The notes: generated from the letters alone by a model not told the origin. 64,000 nt of DNA from Leptotrichia sp. HSP-536 (GCF_041199985.1 NZ_CP165647.1:806001-870000), one strand, 5' to 3'. Shown: positions 19,115 through 28,123, counted from the first letter of the stretch. Made by a program: numbers and translations.

Positions 19115-19160
19115 TAAATAGCCATAACTTTTGAGTTCGGTTTTAAACTGTTATTACTAT
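19115..19160 (+). repeat. Dispersed intergenic repeat, partial copy 4
   Basis: The 3' portion of the same family (ATAGCCATAACTTTTGAGTTCGGTTTTAA..TTACTAT, read in pieces) in the same orientation as copy 1. It lies just upstream of the PTS IIB gene. Confidence 0.65.
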
Positions 19161-19187
19161 ACGTAACAAAAGAAAGGATGATTTAGA

Positions 19188-19493
19188 ATGAAAAGAATCT
19201 TATTATGTTGTGCAGCAGGAATGTCTACCAGTCTACTGGTAAATAAAATGAAATCTGAAGCTGCAAAAAAAGGCATCGAAGTTTACATTTGGGCAGAACC
19301 TCTTGAAAAAGCGCAAGAAGAATTTGCAAAAGCTGACGTTGTTTTATTAGGACCACAAGTAAAATACGCTTTTCCTGAAGCAAAAAAAATTGCTGATGAA
19401 AACAATATAAGTATAGATGTAATTACTATAGTTGATTATGGAATGATGAACGGTGCTAAGGTACTTGAACAAGCATTATCTTTATTAAAATAA
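19188..19493 (+). CDS. PTS lactose/cellobiose-family IIB component
   Basis: 101 residues, the full length of a CelA-type IIB. The N-terminal phosphocysteine loop is ILLCCAAGMSTSLLV, and the fold segments ADVVLLGPQVKYAFPEAKKIA and VITIVDYGMMNG follow. The protein carries phosphate from IIA to the sugar during uptake of beta-glucosides or similar sugars. The RBS is AAAGGATG. The matching IIA lies divergently at 18604-18921, and the membrane IIC is not in the window. Confidence 0.9.
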   Translation: MKRILLCCAAGMSTSLLVNKMKSEAAKKGIEVYIWAEPLEKAQEEFAKADVVLLGPQVKYAFPEAKKIADENNISIDVITIVDYGMMNGAKVLEQALSLLK

Positions 19494-19534
19494 AAAACAT
19501 TAATAAAATTTATGATTAAATTAATAAAATATAT

Positions 19535-19563
19535 TTTACAAAATATATTTTCTGTGATATAGT
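19535..19563 (+). promoter_or_regulatory. Probable trp operon promoter
   Basis: TTTACA (19535-19540), a 17-base spacer and TATAGT (19558-19563). The leader peptide starts about 35 bases after the expected transcription start. Confidence 0.6.
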
Positions 19564-19606
19564 ATTTGTAAAATTAAAGAATATAAAATTTTAAGGAGTG
19601 ATTACA

Positions 19607-19642
19607 ATGATTAGACAAACTTGGACATGGTGGAAAAATTAA
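19607..19642 (+). CDS. trpL: trp operon leader peptide
   Basis: An 11-residue peptide, MIRQTWTWWKN, is preceded by AAGGAG at a normal distance. Three of the eleven residues are Trp, two of them adjacent. It lies between a promoter and terminator-like hairpins, upstream of trpE. This is the classic layout of ribosome-mediated attenuation: when charged tRNA-Trp is scarce, stalling at the UGG codons alters downstream folding and lets transcription into the operon. The peptide is too short for most gene finders. Confidence 0.9.
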   Translation: MIRQTWTWWKN

Positions 19643-19710
19643 ATACAATTTAATATTTTTTGCCAGCTATGTTGAAATTTATTGTAATTACTATTATTAA
19701 ATATTGTGAA

Positions 19711-19746
19711 AAAAGCATTGGTGAAATAAAATCAATGCTTTTATTT
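19711..19746 (+). terminator. trp attenuator terminator hairpin
   Basis: AAAAGCATTG (19711-19720) and CAATGCTTTT (19733-19742) form a perfect 10-bp stem with a 12-base loop, followed by ATTTTAT. It lies 70 bases after the leader peptide stop, so it is the likely 3:4 attenuator. I could not identify a convincing antiterminator by eye. Confidence 0.75.
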
Positions 19747-19751
19747 TATAC

Positions 19752-19791
19752 AATTCTCTTAGTCGGTAAAACGATTTAAGGGAATTTTTTT
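19752..19791 (+). terminator. Second terminator-like hairpin before trpE
   Basis: AATTCTCTTAGTCG pairs with CGATTTAAGGGAATT (one mismatch and some G-T pairs), with loop GTAAAA, followed by a run of T. Together with the hairpin at 19711 it makes two successive terminator-like structures between trpL and trpE. Confidence 0.6.
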
Positions 19792-19851
19792 ATAAATTTC
19801 AGCAAAAAAGAAAAAACTAAAAATACGAAAATATAGAAAGTGAGATATTTT

Positions 19852-21174
19852 ATGTTGATAAATAAGCCTATTTATTACTATTCCATTATTAGAAAAAAAT
19901 TTAGCAATTCCTATTTTGCTGAAGATGAAAGGCAAGTTATTATTGGGATTGACTGTGAATATTTTGATTCTAATGAATACAGCTATGACTCGTTAAAAAA
20001 AATATACAATTCTTTTGTAAAACAGAAAAGACTTTCCTCTTTTGCAGGGCTTTTTGGAACATTTGCTTATGAGTCGATACATTTTTTTGAAAAAATCGAA
20101 AAAATTGAAAAAGAGCAGTTTAAATTTCCACAGTTTATTTTTGCCAATGCAAAGGCATATTTACACTATTCAAAGACTAGTAAAGAATTTTCCTTTTATG
20201 GAGATGAAGAAAAATATTTTAATTTTTTAAATGATAAAATTTCTGAAAAAATTAATGATTCTGATTTATTTTATGATATAAAAACAGATTTTGAAGAGGA
20301 AAAATTACATTATTATGAAATTATTGAAAAAGCGAAGGAATATATTAAGTCTGGAGATATTTTTCAAGTTGTACTAAGCGAACAGTTAAAACTTTCGTCA
20401 AATATGGATTCACTTGATTTTTACGAAAAATTGTCAAAAGCAAATCCGAGTCCGTATATGTATCATTTTCCTACAAAATATGGAGATATAGTTGGTTCTA
20501 GCCCTGAAATACTGGTTGATATTTCATCAGATAATATTCATATCGCTCCTATCGCTGGAACTCGTCCCAGAGGAAAAGATGCCAACGAAGACGCATTTTT
20601 AGCAAACGGCTTATTAAATGATGAAAAAGAATGTGCTGAACATCGGATGCTTGTTGACTTGGCTAGAAATGATATTGGGAAATTTGCAGAAAGTGGCTCG
20701 GTTGTTGTAAAAAATCTTATGCATATTAAGAATTATGAACATGTAATGCACATTGTAACTGATGTTTATGGGAAAAAGAGAAAAGATGTGTCGATATTTG
20801 AAGTTATTGCTCAGGCTCTTCCAGCGGGAACGCTTTCTGGATCGCCAAAAATTCGTGCTATGCAAATCATTTCAGAACTCGAGACATTTAAAAGAAATGT
20901 TTATGCTGGCGGAATTGGATTTTTGAGATTTAATGGGGATGTTCAGCTTGCGATTATTATCCGTACTGCATTTTTTGAAAATAAAAATTACGACTTAAAT
21001 GAAGTTGATGAGGTTCGGAATGTATTTATTCAGGCTGGAGCAGGAATTGTGTTTGATTCTGTGAAAGAAAAGGAATATGAAGAAATTTGCCATAAAAGAG
21101 CGTCTGTGCTGAATATTTTTAAAAAATTCTGCGATGAAAAAATAGTAAATGAAAATGGAAAGGATGTGAAATAA
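19852..21174 (+). CDS. trpE: Anthranilate synthase component I
   Basis: About 440 residues. The chorismate-binding domain is plain: SGDIFQVVLSEQL, PSPYMYHF, GSSPEILV, IAGTRPRG, ECAEHRMLVDLARNDIG, ALPAGTLSGSPKIRAM and IQAGAGIVFDS. With TrpG it makes anthranilate from chorismate and glutamine, the first step of tryptophan synthesis. The ATG at 19852 is preferred to the GTG at 19840 because GAAAGTGAG precedes it. The stop codon directly abuts the ATG of trpGD, which implies translational coupling and a balanced complex. Confidence 0.93.
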   Translation: MLINKPIYYYSIIRKKFSNSYFAEDERQVIIGIDCEYFDSNEYSYDSLKKIYNSFVKQKRLSSFAGLFGTFAYESIHFFEKIEKIEKEQFKFPQFIFANAKAYLHYSKTSKEFSFYGDEEKYFNFLNDKISEKINDSDLFYDIKTDFEEEKLHYYEIIEKAKEYIKSGDIFQVVLSEQLKLSSNMDSLDFYEKLSKANPSPYMYHFPTKYGDIVGSSPEILVDISSDNIHIAPIAGTRPRGKDANEDAFLANGLLNDEKECAEHRMLVDLARNDIGKFAESGSVVVKNLMHIKNYEHVMHIVTDVYGKKRKDVSIFEVIAQALPAGTLSGSPKIRAMQIISELETFKRNVYAGGIGFLRFNGDVQLAIIIRTAFFENKNYDLNEVDEVRNVFIQAGAGIVFDSVKEKEYEEICHKRASVLNIFKKFCDEKIVNENGKDVK

Positions 21175-22812
21175 ATGATTTTGATGATTGACAATTATGA
21201 TTCGTTTGTATTTAATGTTGAACAGTATTTGAAGGAAATGACTGACGATGAAGTTATTACTGTTAGAAATGACGCAATTACAATTGATGATATAAAAAAA
21301 ATGAAGTTTTCTAAAATCATCTTTTCTCCAGGTCCAAAACATCCAAAAGACAGTGGAATTTGCCTTGAAATTTTAAATAATATTGATGAACTGGGAAATA
21401 TTCCAATTTTGGGAATTTGTCTTGGACATCAGGCAATTGGAATGAACTTTGGCGGGGAAATAAAGAGGCTTGAAAATCCGTTGCACGGTAAAACTTCAGA
21501 AATTACAGTTTTATCAGAAAGTTCTGTGTTATTCAAAAACTTGCCAAAAAAATTTAAAGTTATGAGGTATCATTCGCTTTATGTTGACGATATTTCAGAA
21601 GAACTTGAAGTTACGGCAAAGTCTGAGGATGGGATTGCGATGGCTGTGGAACACAAAAGTAAAAATATTTTTGGAATACAGTTTCATCCAGAATCATTTT
21701 TTACTGAATATGGAAAAAATATGATAAGAAATTTCTTGAATATTGAAATTTCAGAAACTTTGCAAAATAATAAAAATTCTAAAGAGAAAGGAAACTTTAT
21801 AGATATGAATAAATATTTAAAAAAATTACAGGAAAATATTGCATTGACAGATACTGATTTTCGTGAAATCTTTAAAATTATTGATAGCAAAAATTATGAC
21901 ATTGTACAGCTTGGAGCTTTGCTTGTACTAATTTCAGAAAAAAGCCTTTATCCTGAATCGCTTACAGCATTTGTAAAAAATATTCTGGAATACAGTACAA
22001 CTTTTGAAGATAATTCTGATATGATTGATGTTTGTGGGACTGGTGGTGATGGATTCAAGACAATAAATATTTCGACAGCTGTCGCATTTATTCTGGGAGC
22101 AATGGGAGTAAATGTAGCAAAACACGGAAATCGTGCAATCTCGAGTAAAAGTGGAAGCAGTGATGTACTTGATAAACTAGGAGTATCTCTTGAAAATTCG
22201 CTTGCAAATCAAATTGAAAAACTGCACGTAAAAAATCTTGCTTTCTTTCATGCCCCATTTTTCCACAAATTAGTTGGAGAAGTGCGAGAAGTTAGAAGCC
22301 GTCTTGGAATAAGAACTGTCTTTAACATTTTAGGTCCACTGCTTCACCCAAACACAAAACTAAAATACCAATTGGTTGGGCTTTACCACGAGCCTGTACA
22401 CAGATTGTACGCCGAAACATTACAATTACTAGGAAGAAAACACGCATTAGTTGTTCGAGGAAATGACGGGCTTGATGAAATCACGATTTGCGATGATACA
22501 AGAATTATCGAAGTAAAAGGCGAACAAATTCTGGAATATACAATCTCGCCTGAAAGTTTTGGCTTTAAGCGGGCTTTCCATTCTGAAATTGAAGGCGGAA
22601 CTCCAGAGGAAAATGCTGAAATTTTGGTAAAAATATTAAAAGGTGAAGAAAAATCAGCAAAATTTGATATTGTCGTATTGAATGCAATGTTTGCACTTTA
22701 TACTGCGGATGTGGTGGATCATCCTGCGAAAGCAAAGGATATGGTTTTAGAAGCGATTGAAAGCGGGAAGGTTTATAAGTTTTATAAAGATTATGTGAAG
22801 ATTACAAAATAA
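21175..22812 (+). CDS. trpGD: Fused anthranilate synthase glutamine amidotransferase / anthranilate phosphoribosyltransferase
   Basis: The 545-residue protein has two enzymes. Residues 1-190 are a class I glutamine amidotransferase with the Cys nucleophile in GICLGHQAIG and the His-Glu pair in FHPES. After a linker, residues 205-545 are TrpD, with the phosphoribosyl-binding motif VCGTGGDGFKTINIS, the KHGNRAISSKSGSSD segment and ILGPLLHP. They supply ammonia to TrpE and transfer phosphoribosyl to anthranilate. The same fusion is known in enterobacteria. It starts immediately after the trpE stop. Confidence 0.95.
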   Translation: MILMIDNYDSFVFNVEQYLKEMTDDEVITVRNDAITIDDIKKMKFSKIIFSPGPKHPKDSGICLEILNNIDELGNIPILGICLGHQAIGMNFGGEIKRLENPLHGKTSEITVLSESSVLFKNLPKKFKVMRYHSLYVDDISEELEVTAKSEDGIAMAVEHKSKNIFGIQFHPESFFTEYGKNMIRNFLNIEISETLQNNKNSKEKGNFIDMNKYLKKLQENIALTDTDFREIFKIIDSKNYDIVQLGALLVLISEKSLYPESLTAFVKNILEYSTTFEDNSDMIDVCGTGGDGFKTINISTAVAFILGAMGVNVAKHGNRAISSKSGSSDVLDKLGVSLENSLANQIEKLHVKNLAFFHAPFFHKLVGEVREVRSRLGIRTVFNILGPLLHPNTKLKYQLVGLYHEPVHRLYAETLQLLGRKHALVVRGNDGLDEITICDDTRIIEVKGEQILEYTISPESFGFKRAFHSEIEGGTPEENAEILVKILKGEEKSAKFDIVVLNAMFALYTADVVDHPAKAKDMVLEAIESGKVYKFYKDYVKITK

Positions 22813-22936
22813 TTTTTTGGATATAATTGATAAAATTACTAATTTGTATTTTTTTATAGATTATAACTGATAAAAATCAAAAAAATGTCTTTTTTATTAG
22901 TTGTAAATATGATAAAATATTTATAGAGGTGATTTT

Positions 22937-24148
22937 ATGATAGAAAGAAAAATTTATTTTGAAAAAATTAAGCCCTTTATAGATAAAGATATTATCAAAG
23001 TCCTGACAGGAATTAGGAGAAGCGGTAAATCTGTAATGTTAAAATTGATTATGAAAGAATTGAAAAAAAATGGTATTGACGAAAATCAATTTATTTATAT
23101 CAATTTTGAAAATTTAAGAAATAGACATCTTTGTTATGCTGATACATTGAATGAATATATATTGGAAAAAGCAGAAAATATTCAAGAGAAATGCTATTTA
23201 TTTCTGGATGAAATTCAGGAAGTAAAAGAGTGGGAAAAGTGCATAAATTCATTGAGAACAGAAGATAAGCAATTTGATATTTATATAACAGGTTCCAACG
23301 CTAAACTATTATCGGGAGAACTTGCCACTTATCTTGCAGGAAGATATATTGAAGTTGAAATTTATCCTTTTTCATTTAAAGAGTTTTGCTCAATATATCA
23401 AAATATAAATAAAAATATTTCAAAAGAAGAAATGTTTGAAAAGTATGTCAAACTAGGTGGAATGCCATTTTTACATAATTTGAATTATGAAGCGGAATCA
23501 AGCATGCAATATTTAAAAGATATATATTCATCAATAATATTAAAAGATATTACTCAAAGAAATAATATAAGAAATACTGAATTATTAGAGCGAATCATCA
23601 ATTACATCGTAATGAACATTGGGAATACATTTTCTGCAAATTCAATTTCAAAATATTTTAAAAGCGAAAATAGAAAAGTTGCAGTAGATACTGTGCTAAA
23701 TTACATAAAAGCCTGTGAAAACGCATTTTTGATTCACAAAGTCCCTCGTTACGAAATACAAGGTAAAGAAGTTCTAAATGTGAGTGAAAAATATTATATT
23801 GCAGACCATGGAATAAGAGAAGCAATTTTGGAAACAAACGAAAGAGATATAAATCAAATTTTTGAAAATATTGTATACATGGAATTATTGCGAAAAGGCT
23901 ATAACATAAAAATCGGAAAATTGAATAATTTAGAAATAGATTTTGTCTGTACAAAAACAAATAATGAGAAAATTTATATTCAGGTAGCATATTTACTTGC
24001 CTCTGAAGATACTATAAAAAGGGAATTTTTACCATTTGAAAAAATTAATGATAATTATCCTAAATATGTAATTTCTATGGACAGGTTTGATATGTCAAGA
24101 AATGGGATAAAACATTTGAATATTATTGATTTTTTATTGAAAGACTAA
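22937..24148 (+). CDS. AAA ATPase with DUF4143-type C-terminal domain
   Basis: The 403-residue protein has Walker A GIRRSGKS near residue 27, Walker B CYLFLDEIQEV near residue 95, and the ITGSNAKLLSGELATYLAGR sensor/arginine region. A C-terminal nuclease-like region (EIDFVCTKTNNEKIYIQVAYLL) is typical of the AAA_14/DUF4143 group. The cellular role of the family is not settled. It splits the trp operon between trpGD and trpC and has its own RBS (AGAGGTG). Its gene content is unrelated to tryptophan synthesis, which suggests a later insertion. Confidence 0.85.
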   Translation: MIERKIYFEKIKPFIDKDIIKVLTGIRRSGKSVMLKLIMKELKKNGIDENQFIYINFENLRNRHLCYADTLNEYILEKAENIQEKCYLFLDEIQEVKEWEKCINSLRTEDKQFDIYITGSNAKLLSGELATYLAGRYIEVEIYPFSFKEFCSIYQNINKNISKEEMFEKYVKLGGMPFLHNLNYEAESSMQYLKDIYSSIILKDITQRNNIRNTELLERIINYIVMNIGNTFSANSISKYFKSENRKVAVDTVLNYIKACENAFLIHKVPRYEIQGKEVLNVSEKYYIADHGIREAILETNERDINQIFENIVYMELLRKGYNIKIGKLNNLEIDFVCTKTNNEKIYIQVAYLLASEDTIKREFLPFEKINDNYPKYVISMDRFDMSRNGIKHLNIIDFLLKD

Positions 24149-24201
24149 AAAAAATCTGAAAATATTTATAAATTAAAATTTGGGGAAAAAATGGTGTGAA
24201 T

Positions 24202-24579
24202 ATGATAAAAACTTTATACAAAGAAAAATGTTTGAGGTATTTTATAATCCCTGAAATAATGCTATTGTTTATATTTTTCTTCAAATTTTCAATATTAGTA
24301 GTATATGTAATGCTGCCTCTTTATGTTTTTGAAAGTATATTTGATAATATTTTTTTCAATATCCCGTTAATTTGGTTATTATTTAAAATAACAACCATGT
24401 ATTTTTGTTCTATAAAGTTTGAAAAAATAAATAAAATTGAAGATGAAGAAAAAAAGAAAAAAGAGAAAATTAGATTAAAGATAATAATTTTTTTATTAAA
24501 TATAGTAGCACTTATTATCTTTTCAATATTTTCTATTGATTTAGTAAACAAAATTTTTGATACATTATTAAGTTTTTAA
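24202..24579 (+). CDS. Small membrane protein, unknown
   Basis: 125 residues with about three or four hydrophobic segments (IPEIMLLFIFFFKFSILVVY; YVFESIFDNIFF..WLLFKI; IIIFLLNIVALIIFSIF), separated by a charged loop rich in Lys and Glu. No family was recognised. The ATG at 24202 is chosen over the GTG at 24196 because of the GGGG-rich upstream sequence, but spacing does not settle the choice. It follows the AAA ATPase by about 50 bases and precedes trpC by 16, so it is probably co-transcribed with the trp genes and may have arrived with the ATPase. Confidence 0.65.
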   Translation: MIKTLYKEKCLRYFIIPEIMLLFIFFFKFSILVVYVMLPLYVFESIFDNIFFNIPLIWLLFKITTMYFCSIKFEKINKIEDEEKKKKEKIRLKIIIFLLNIVALIIFSIFSIDLVNKIFDTLLSF

Positions 24580-24595
24580 ATGTGAAAGGAGAAAT

Positions 24596-25321
24596 ATGGA
24601 TATTTTAGAAAAAATAAAAATTAAAAGAGACATACAGCTTGAAGAAGAATTAAAGTCTTTTAAGCAGCCATCTTTAAAAAAGGCACTTGATCAAAAGGGA
24701 ATTCAGATTATTGGGGAAATTAAGAAAGCTTCCCCATCGAAGGGAAAAATTGCGAAAGATGATTTTGATTTGTTAAAACAGGCACAAAGTTATGTGGATA
24801 AAGGAGTTTCCGCTTTTTCGATATTGACGGAAAAGGAATATTTTAAAGGAGAGAATGATTTTATAAAAATTGTAAGGGAAAAATTTCCAGAAATGCCGAT
24901 TTTGAGGAAAGATTTTATTTATACTCCGTTTCAAGTGGCTCATGCTAAGTTTTTGGGGGCTTCGGCAATTTTGCTGATTGTGAGAATGCTGGATGATAAG
25001 ACGCTTTTGGAACTTCATAAGCTGGCACAGGATTTGGAAATGGATGTTTTAGTAGAAACTCATGATGAAGAGGAAATAAGAAGGGCTTTGAAGATTCCGA
25101 GTTTGGAGATTTTGGGGATAAATAACCGAAATTTGAATACTTTTGAAGTTGATATTAGAACTACGGAAAAATTGATAAATGAGATTCCAAGCGATGTTTT
25201 AAAAAATTTGACTATTGTAAGTGAAAGTGGATTTTTATCAAAAGAGGATGTGGAGTATGCAGAAAAATTGAACGTGGATGGTCTGTTAATTGGGGAGGCA
25301 CTTATGAAAGGGCTTCTTTAG
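24596..25321 (+). CDS. trpC: Indole-3-glycerol phosphate synthase
   Basis: 241 residues, a TIM barrel with the family signatures IIGEIKKASPSKG, ILTEKEYFKG, PILRKDFIY, ILLIVRML, LVETHDEEE, LGINNRNL and SESG. It converts CdRP to indole-3-glycerol phosphate. AAAGGAG precedes the ATG. The length is slightly below the usual 255-260 because of a shorter N-terminus. It is a separate gene here, not fused to trpF. Confidence 0.95.
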   Translation: MDILEKIKIKRDIQLEEELKSFKQPSLKKALDQKGIQIIGEIKKASPSKGKIAKDDFDLLKQAQSYVDKGVSAFSILTEKEYFKGENDFIKIVREKFPEMPILRKDFIYTPFQVAHAKFLGASAILLIVRMLDDKTLLELHKLAQDLEMDVLVETHDEEEIRRALKIPSLEILGINNRNLNTFEVDIRTTEKLINEIPSDVLKNLTIVSESGFLSKEDVEYAEKLNVDGLLIGEALMKGLL

Positions 25322-25337
25322 AAAGAAAAATAAATTT

Positions 25338-26063
25338 ATGGAAGGAAAAAAATTGGAGAAAAAAGAAAATAATGTGGCAACTGATAATTTCACAGAAAAT
25401 ACTACTAAATTAAAGGTTTGTGGAATTAGGAGCATTACTGAAATTAATGAATTGAAAACTTTGGATATTGACTATTTTGGATGTATTTTTGCAGAAAGTC
25501 AAAGACAGGTGAATAGCGAACTTGCGGCTAAAATTACACGGATTGCACACAGGCATGGGAAAAGAACTGTAGGAGTGTTTGTAAATGCGATGATTGAGAA
25601 TGTTGTAAAGATTGTTGAAGAAACAGATATTGATATTGTGCAGCTGCATGGAGATGAGTCAGTGGAATATTGCATGGAACTTATTCAAAAATTAGAAAAA
25701 TTGTATGAAAAAAATTGTTTTAGAAAACGTAAAAATTTCCCTGCTAAAACAAAACTTTGGAAAGTTTTTGGCGTAACCGATGAACTTCCGAATATTACTG
25801 ACTATAAGCCGTATATTGAATATCCTCTATTTGATGCAAAAGGAGAAAATCGTGGGGGAAATGGAATTGTCTTTGATTGGAATATTTTGAAAAAATTGGA
25901 GAAGTATTCATTTGTGCTGGCTGGAGGGCTGTCGATTGAGAATATTCAAAAAGCGCTTGAATACAAACCTGCCATTTTGGATATAAACAGTAAAGTTGAA
26001 GTTAATAATAGAAAAAATAAAAAATTAGTTGAAAATATTGTAAATTTGGTAAAAAAGAAATAA
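25338..26063 (+). CDS. trpF: Phosphoribosylanthranilate isomerase
   Basis: The 241-residue protein has LKVCGIRSITEI at residue 26 (catalytic Cys), YFGCIFAESQRQV, VGVFVN, IVQLHGDES and VLAGGLSIENI. It converts PRA to CdRP. The first 25 residues (polar, Lys/Glu/Asn-rich) extend beyond the usual TrpF start and have only a weak RBS. No good alternative ATG lies between them and the conserved core, so the extension is kept. An insertion with Lys and Arg (CFRKRKNFPAKTKLW) also makes it longer than average. Confidence 0.93.
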   Translation: MEGKKLEKKENNVATDNFTENTTKLKVCGIRSITEINELKTLDIDYFGCIFAESQRQVNSELAAKITRIAHRHGKRTVGVFVNAMIENVVKIVEETDIDIVQLHGDESVEYCMELIQKLEKLYEKNCFRKRKNFPAKTKLWKVFGVTDELPNITDYKPYIEYPLFDAKGENRGGNGIVFDWNILKKLEKYSFVLAGGLSIENIQKALEYKPAILDINSKVEVNNRKNKKLVENIVNLVKKK

Positions 26064-26099
26064 TAATAATTTTAAAAGATAAATATGAAAGGAAAAAAT

Positions 26100-27347
26100 A
26101 TGGAAAATAAACATTTTAATGAAAAGGCATATTTTGGACAATTTGGCGGACAATTTGTACCTGAAACTGCAATGTTTGCTCTTTCAGAACTGGAAGCCGA
26201 ATATGAAAAGCTAAAAAATGACAAAGAATTTTTTAAAGAATTTGATAATTTGCTAAAAAATTATGTTGGGCGTGAAACTCCGCTCTATTATGCAAAAAAT
26301 TTGAGTGAACATTATAATCACGATATTTACTTGAAAAGAGAAGATTTAAATCATACTGGTGCTCATAAAATTAATAATGCGCTTGGACAGGTTTTACTTG
26401 CTAAAAAAATGGGAAAGAAAAAAGTTATTGCTGAAACTGGGGCTGGACAGCATGGGGTTGCTACTGCTACTGCCGCCGCTCTATTAGGTTTGGAATGTGA
26501 CGTTTATATGGGGGCTGTTGATATTGAACGGCAAAAATTAAATGTTTTTAGAATGGAACTTTTGGGCGCGAGAGTTATTTCTATTGAAGACGGGCTGAAA
26601 ACCTTGAAGGAAGCGACAACTGCGGCTATTCAGTCTTGGGTTGCAGAGATAGAAACTGTGTTTTATGTAATCGGATCTGTTGTAGGGCCTCATCCATATC
26701 CGACTATCGTGCGTGATTTTCAGTCAATTATTGGCTATGAAACGAAAGCTCAGCTGGAGGAACTTGGAAAACATGCTGATCATGTGATTGCCTGTGTTGG
26801 TGGGGGAAGTAATGCTATTGGTATTTTTAGTGCATTTTTGGAAGATGGCTCAACAAAACTTTATGGAGTCGAAGCTGGAGGATACGGAATTGACACAGAT
26901 ATGCACGCTGCCACATTGACACTTGGAAAACCTGGAATTATTCACGGAATGAAAACTTATGTTCTTCAAAACAAATATGGACAAATAAGTCCAGTTCACT
27001 CAATTTCAGCTGGACTTGACTATCCAGGAGTAGGTCCTGAACATTCACATTTATTTGATACAAAAAGGGCAACTTACGCACCAATTACTGATGATGAGGC
27101 AATGAAGGCACTAATGCTTGTTACAAGAAAAGAAGGTATTATTCCAGCAATTGAGAGTTCACACGCATTAGCCTATCTTGAAAAATTATGTCCTACACTT
27201 TCTAAAGACAAGAGAGAAACTATCGTTGTAAATGTGTCTGGACGTGGAGATAAGGATATGCACACTGTTTTTTCTGTGTTAAAAGATAAGGAAACTGGTG
27301 GAAAAAATGGAATTTATGAGTTAAATGGAGGTTTAGAAAATGAATGA
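26100..27347 (+). CDS. trpB: Tryptophan synthase beta chain
   Basis: 415 residues from the ATG at 26100, which has AAAGGA before it; the frame continues to an ATG at 26085 with no RBS. TrpB1-type signatures are FGGQFVPETAM, the PLP-lysine loop LKREDLNHTGAHKINNALGQ, AETGAGQHGVATA, GGGSNAIGIF and the C-terminal GRGDKDM. It condenses indole and serine to tryptophan in an alpha2-beta2 complex with TrpA. The last bases overlap the trpA start. Confidence 0.96.
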   Translation: MENKHFNEKAYFGQFGGQFVPETAMFALSELEAEYEKLKNDKEFFKEFDNLLKNYVGRETPLYYAKNLSEHYNHDIYLKREDLNHTGAHKINNALGQVLLAKKMGKKKVIAETGAGQHGVATATAAALLGLECDVYMGAVDIERQKLNVFRMELLGARVISIEDGLKTLKEATTAAIQSWVAEIETVFYVIGSVVGPHPYPTIVRDFQSIIGYETKAQLEELGKHADHVIACVGGGSNAIGIFSAFLEDGSTKLYGVEAGGYGIDTDMHAATLTLGKPGIIHGMKTYVLQNKYGQISPVHSISAGLDYPGVGPEHSHLFDTKRATYAPITDDEAMKALMLVTRKEGIIPAIESSHALAYLEKLCPTLSKDKRETIVVNVSGRGDKDMHTVFSVLKDKETGGKNGIYELNGGLENE

Positions 27348-28113
27348 AAAAAATTTAGATAAGAAAATTATTGATATTTTTAGGGAAAAAGAAAAAGTAA
27401 ATATTGGTTATATTGTCGCAGGTTACCCGAGCGTTGATTTTACAAAACAATTTTTACAAAATTTGGATAATACGGCTCTTGATATGCTAGAAGTCGGTAT
27501 CCCCTACTCTGATCCCATAGCTGACGGAAAATTGATTTCACAAGCTTCATTTCTCGCTTCAGAAGCTGGAGTTACTACCGATACCATATTTAATTTACTA
27601 ACAGAAATAAAAAACGATATTTCAAAACCTTTAATTTTTTTAATTTATTATAACTTAATATTTGCTTATGGAATTGATGAATTTATCAAAAAATGCTGTG
27701 AGGCTAACATTAAAGGTATAATCATTCCAGACTTGCCTTATGAGGAAGCCTTTGAAATGTCGGAAAAATTAAAAGAAAACAACATTGCTCTTATTCCACT
27801 TGTAAGTGTTACTTCTGGAAACAGAATGAAAAAAATTATTTCTCAAGGCGACGGCTTTATTTATGCAATCGGCTCTCTTGGAGTTACAGGTTCAAAACAA
27901 GTTGATTTACCACGTTTAGAATCTTTTATTAATGAAATTAGAGAAGTTTCAGACTTGCCAGTTTCATTAGGTTTTGGGATAAAAAATAATGATAATGTGA
28001 ATACGATGAGAAAATATGCAGATGGGGTAATTGTGGGAACGAGTATTGTTGAATTTTTGGAAAAAAATGATGTGGCTTATTTGATTCAGAAAATTAATGA
28101 ACTTTTTAAATAG
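27340..28113 (+). CDS. trpA: Tryptophan synthase alpha chain
   Basis: 257 residues. A TIM barrel with the signature EVGIPYSDPIADGKLIS (catalytic Glu/Asp), the GIIIPDLPYEEA segment with the second catalytic acid, SLGVTGSKQ, and SLGFGIKNND with VIVGTSIVEFL for phosphate binding. It splits indole-glycerol phosphate into indole for TrpB. It overlaps trpB by eight bases (translational coupling) and is followed by a terminator that closes the operon. Confidence 0.96.
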   Translation: MNEKNLDKKIIDIFREKEKVNIGYIVAGYPSVDFTKQFLQNLDNTALDMLEVGIPYSDPIADGKLISQASFLASEAGVTTDTIFNLLTEIKNDISKPLIFLIYYNLIFAYGIDEFIKKCCEANIKGIIIPDLPYEEAFEMSEKLKENNIALIPLVSVTSGNRMKKIISQGDGFIYAIGSLGVTGSKQVDLPRLESFINEIREVSDLPVSLGFGIKNNDNVNTMRKYADGVIVGTSIVEFLEKNDVAYLIQKINELFK

Positions 28114-28123
28114 GTATTTAGTG

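Noticed and set aside
19500..19850. T-box or TRAP-type control of trp
   Set aside because: No T-box consensus or regular (G/U)AG triplet array was seen; the WxWW leader peptide explains the region better.
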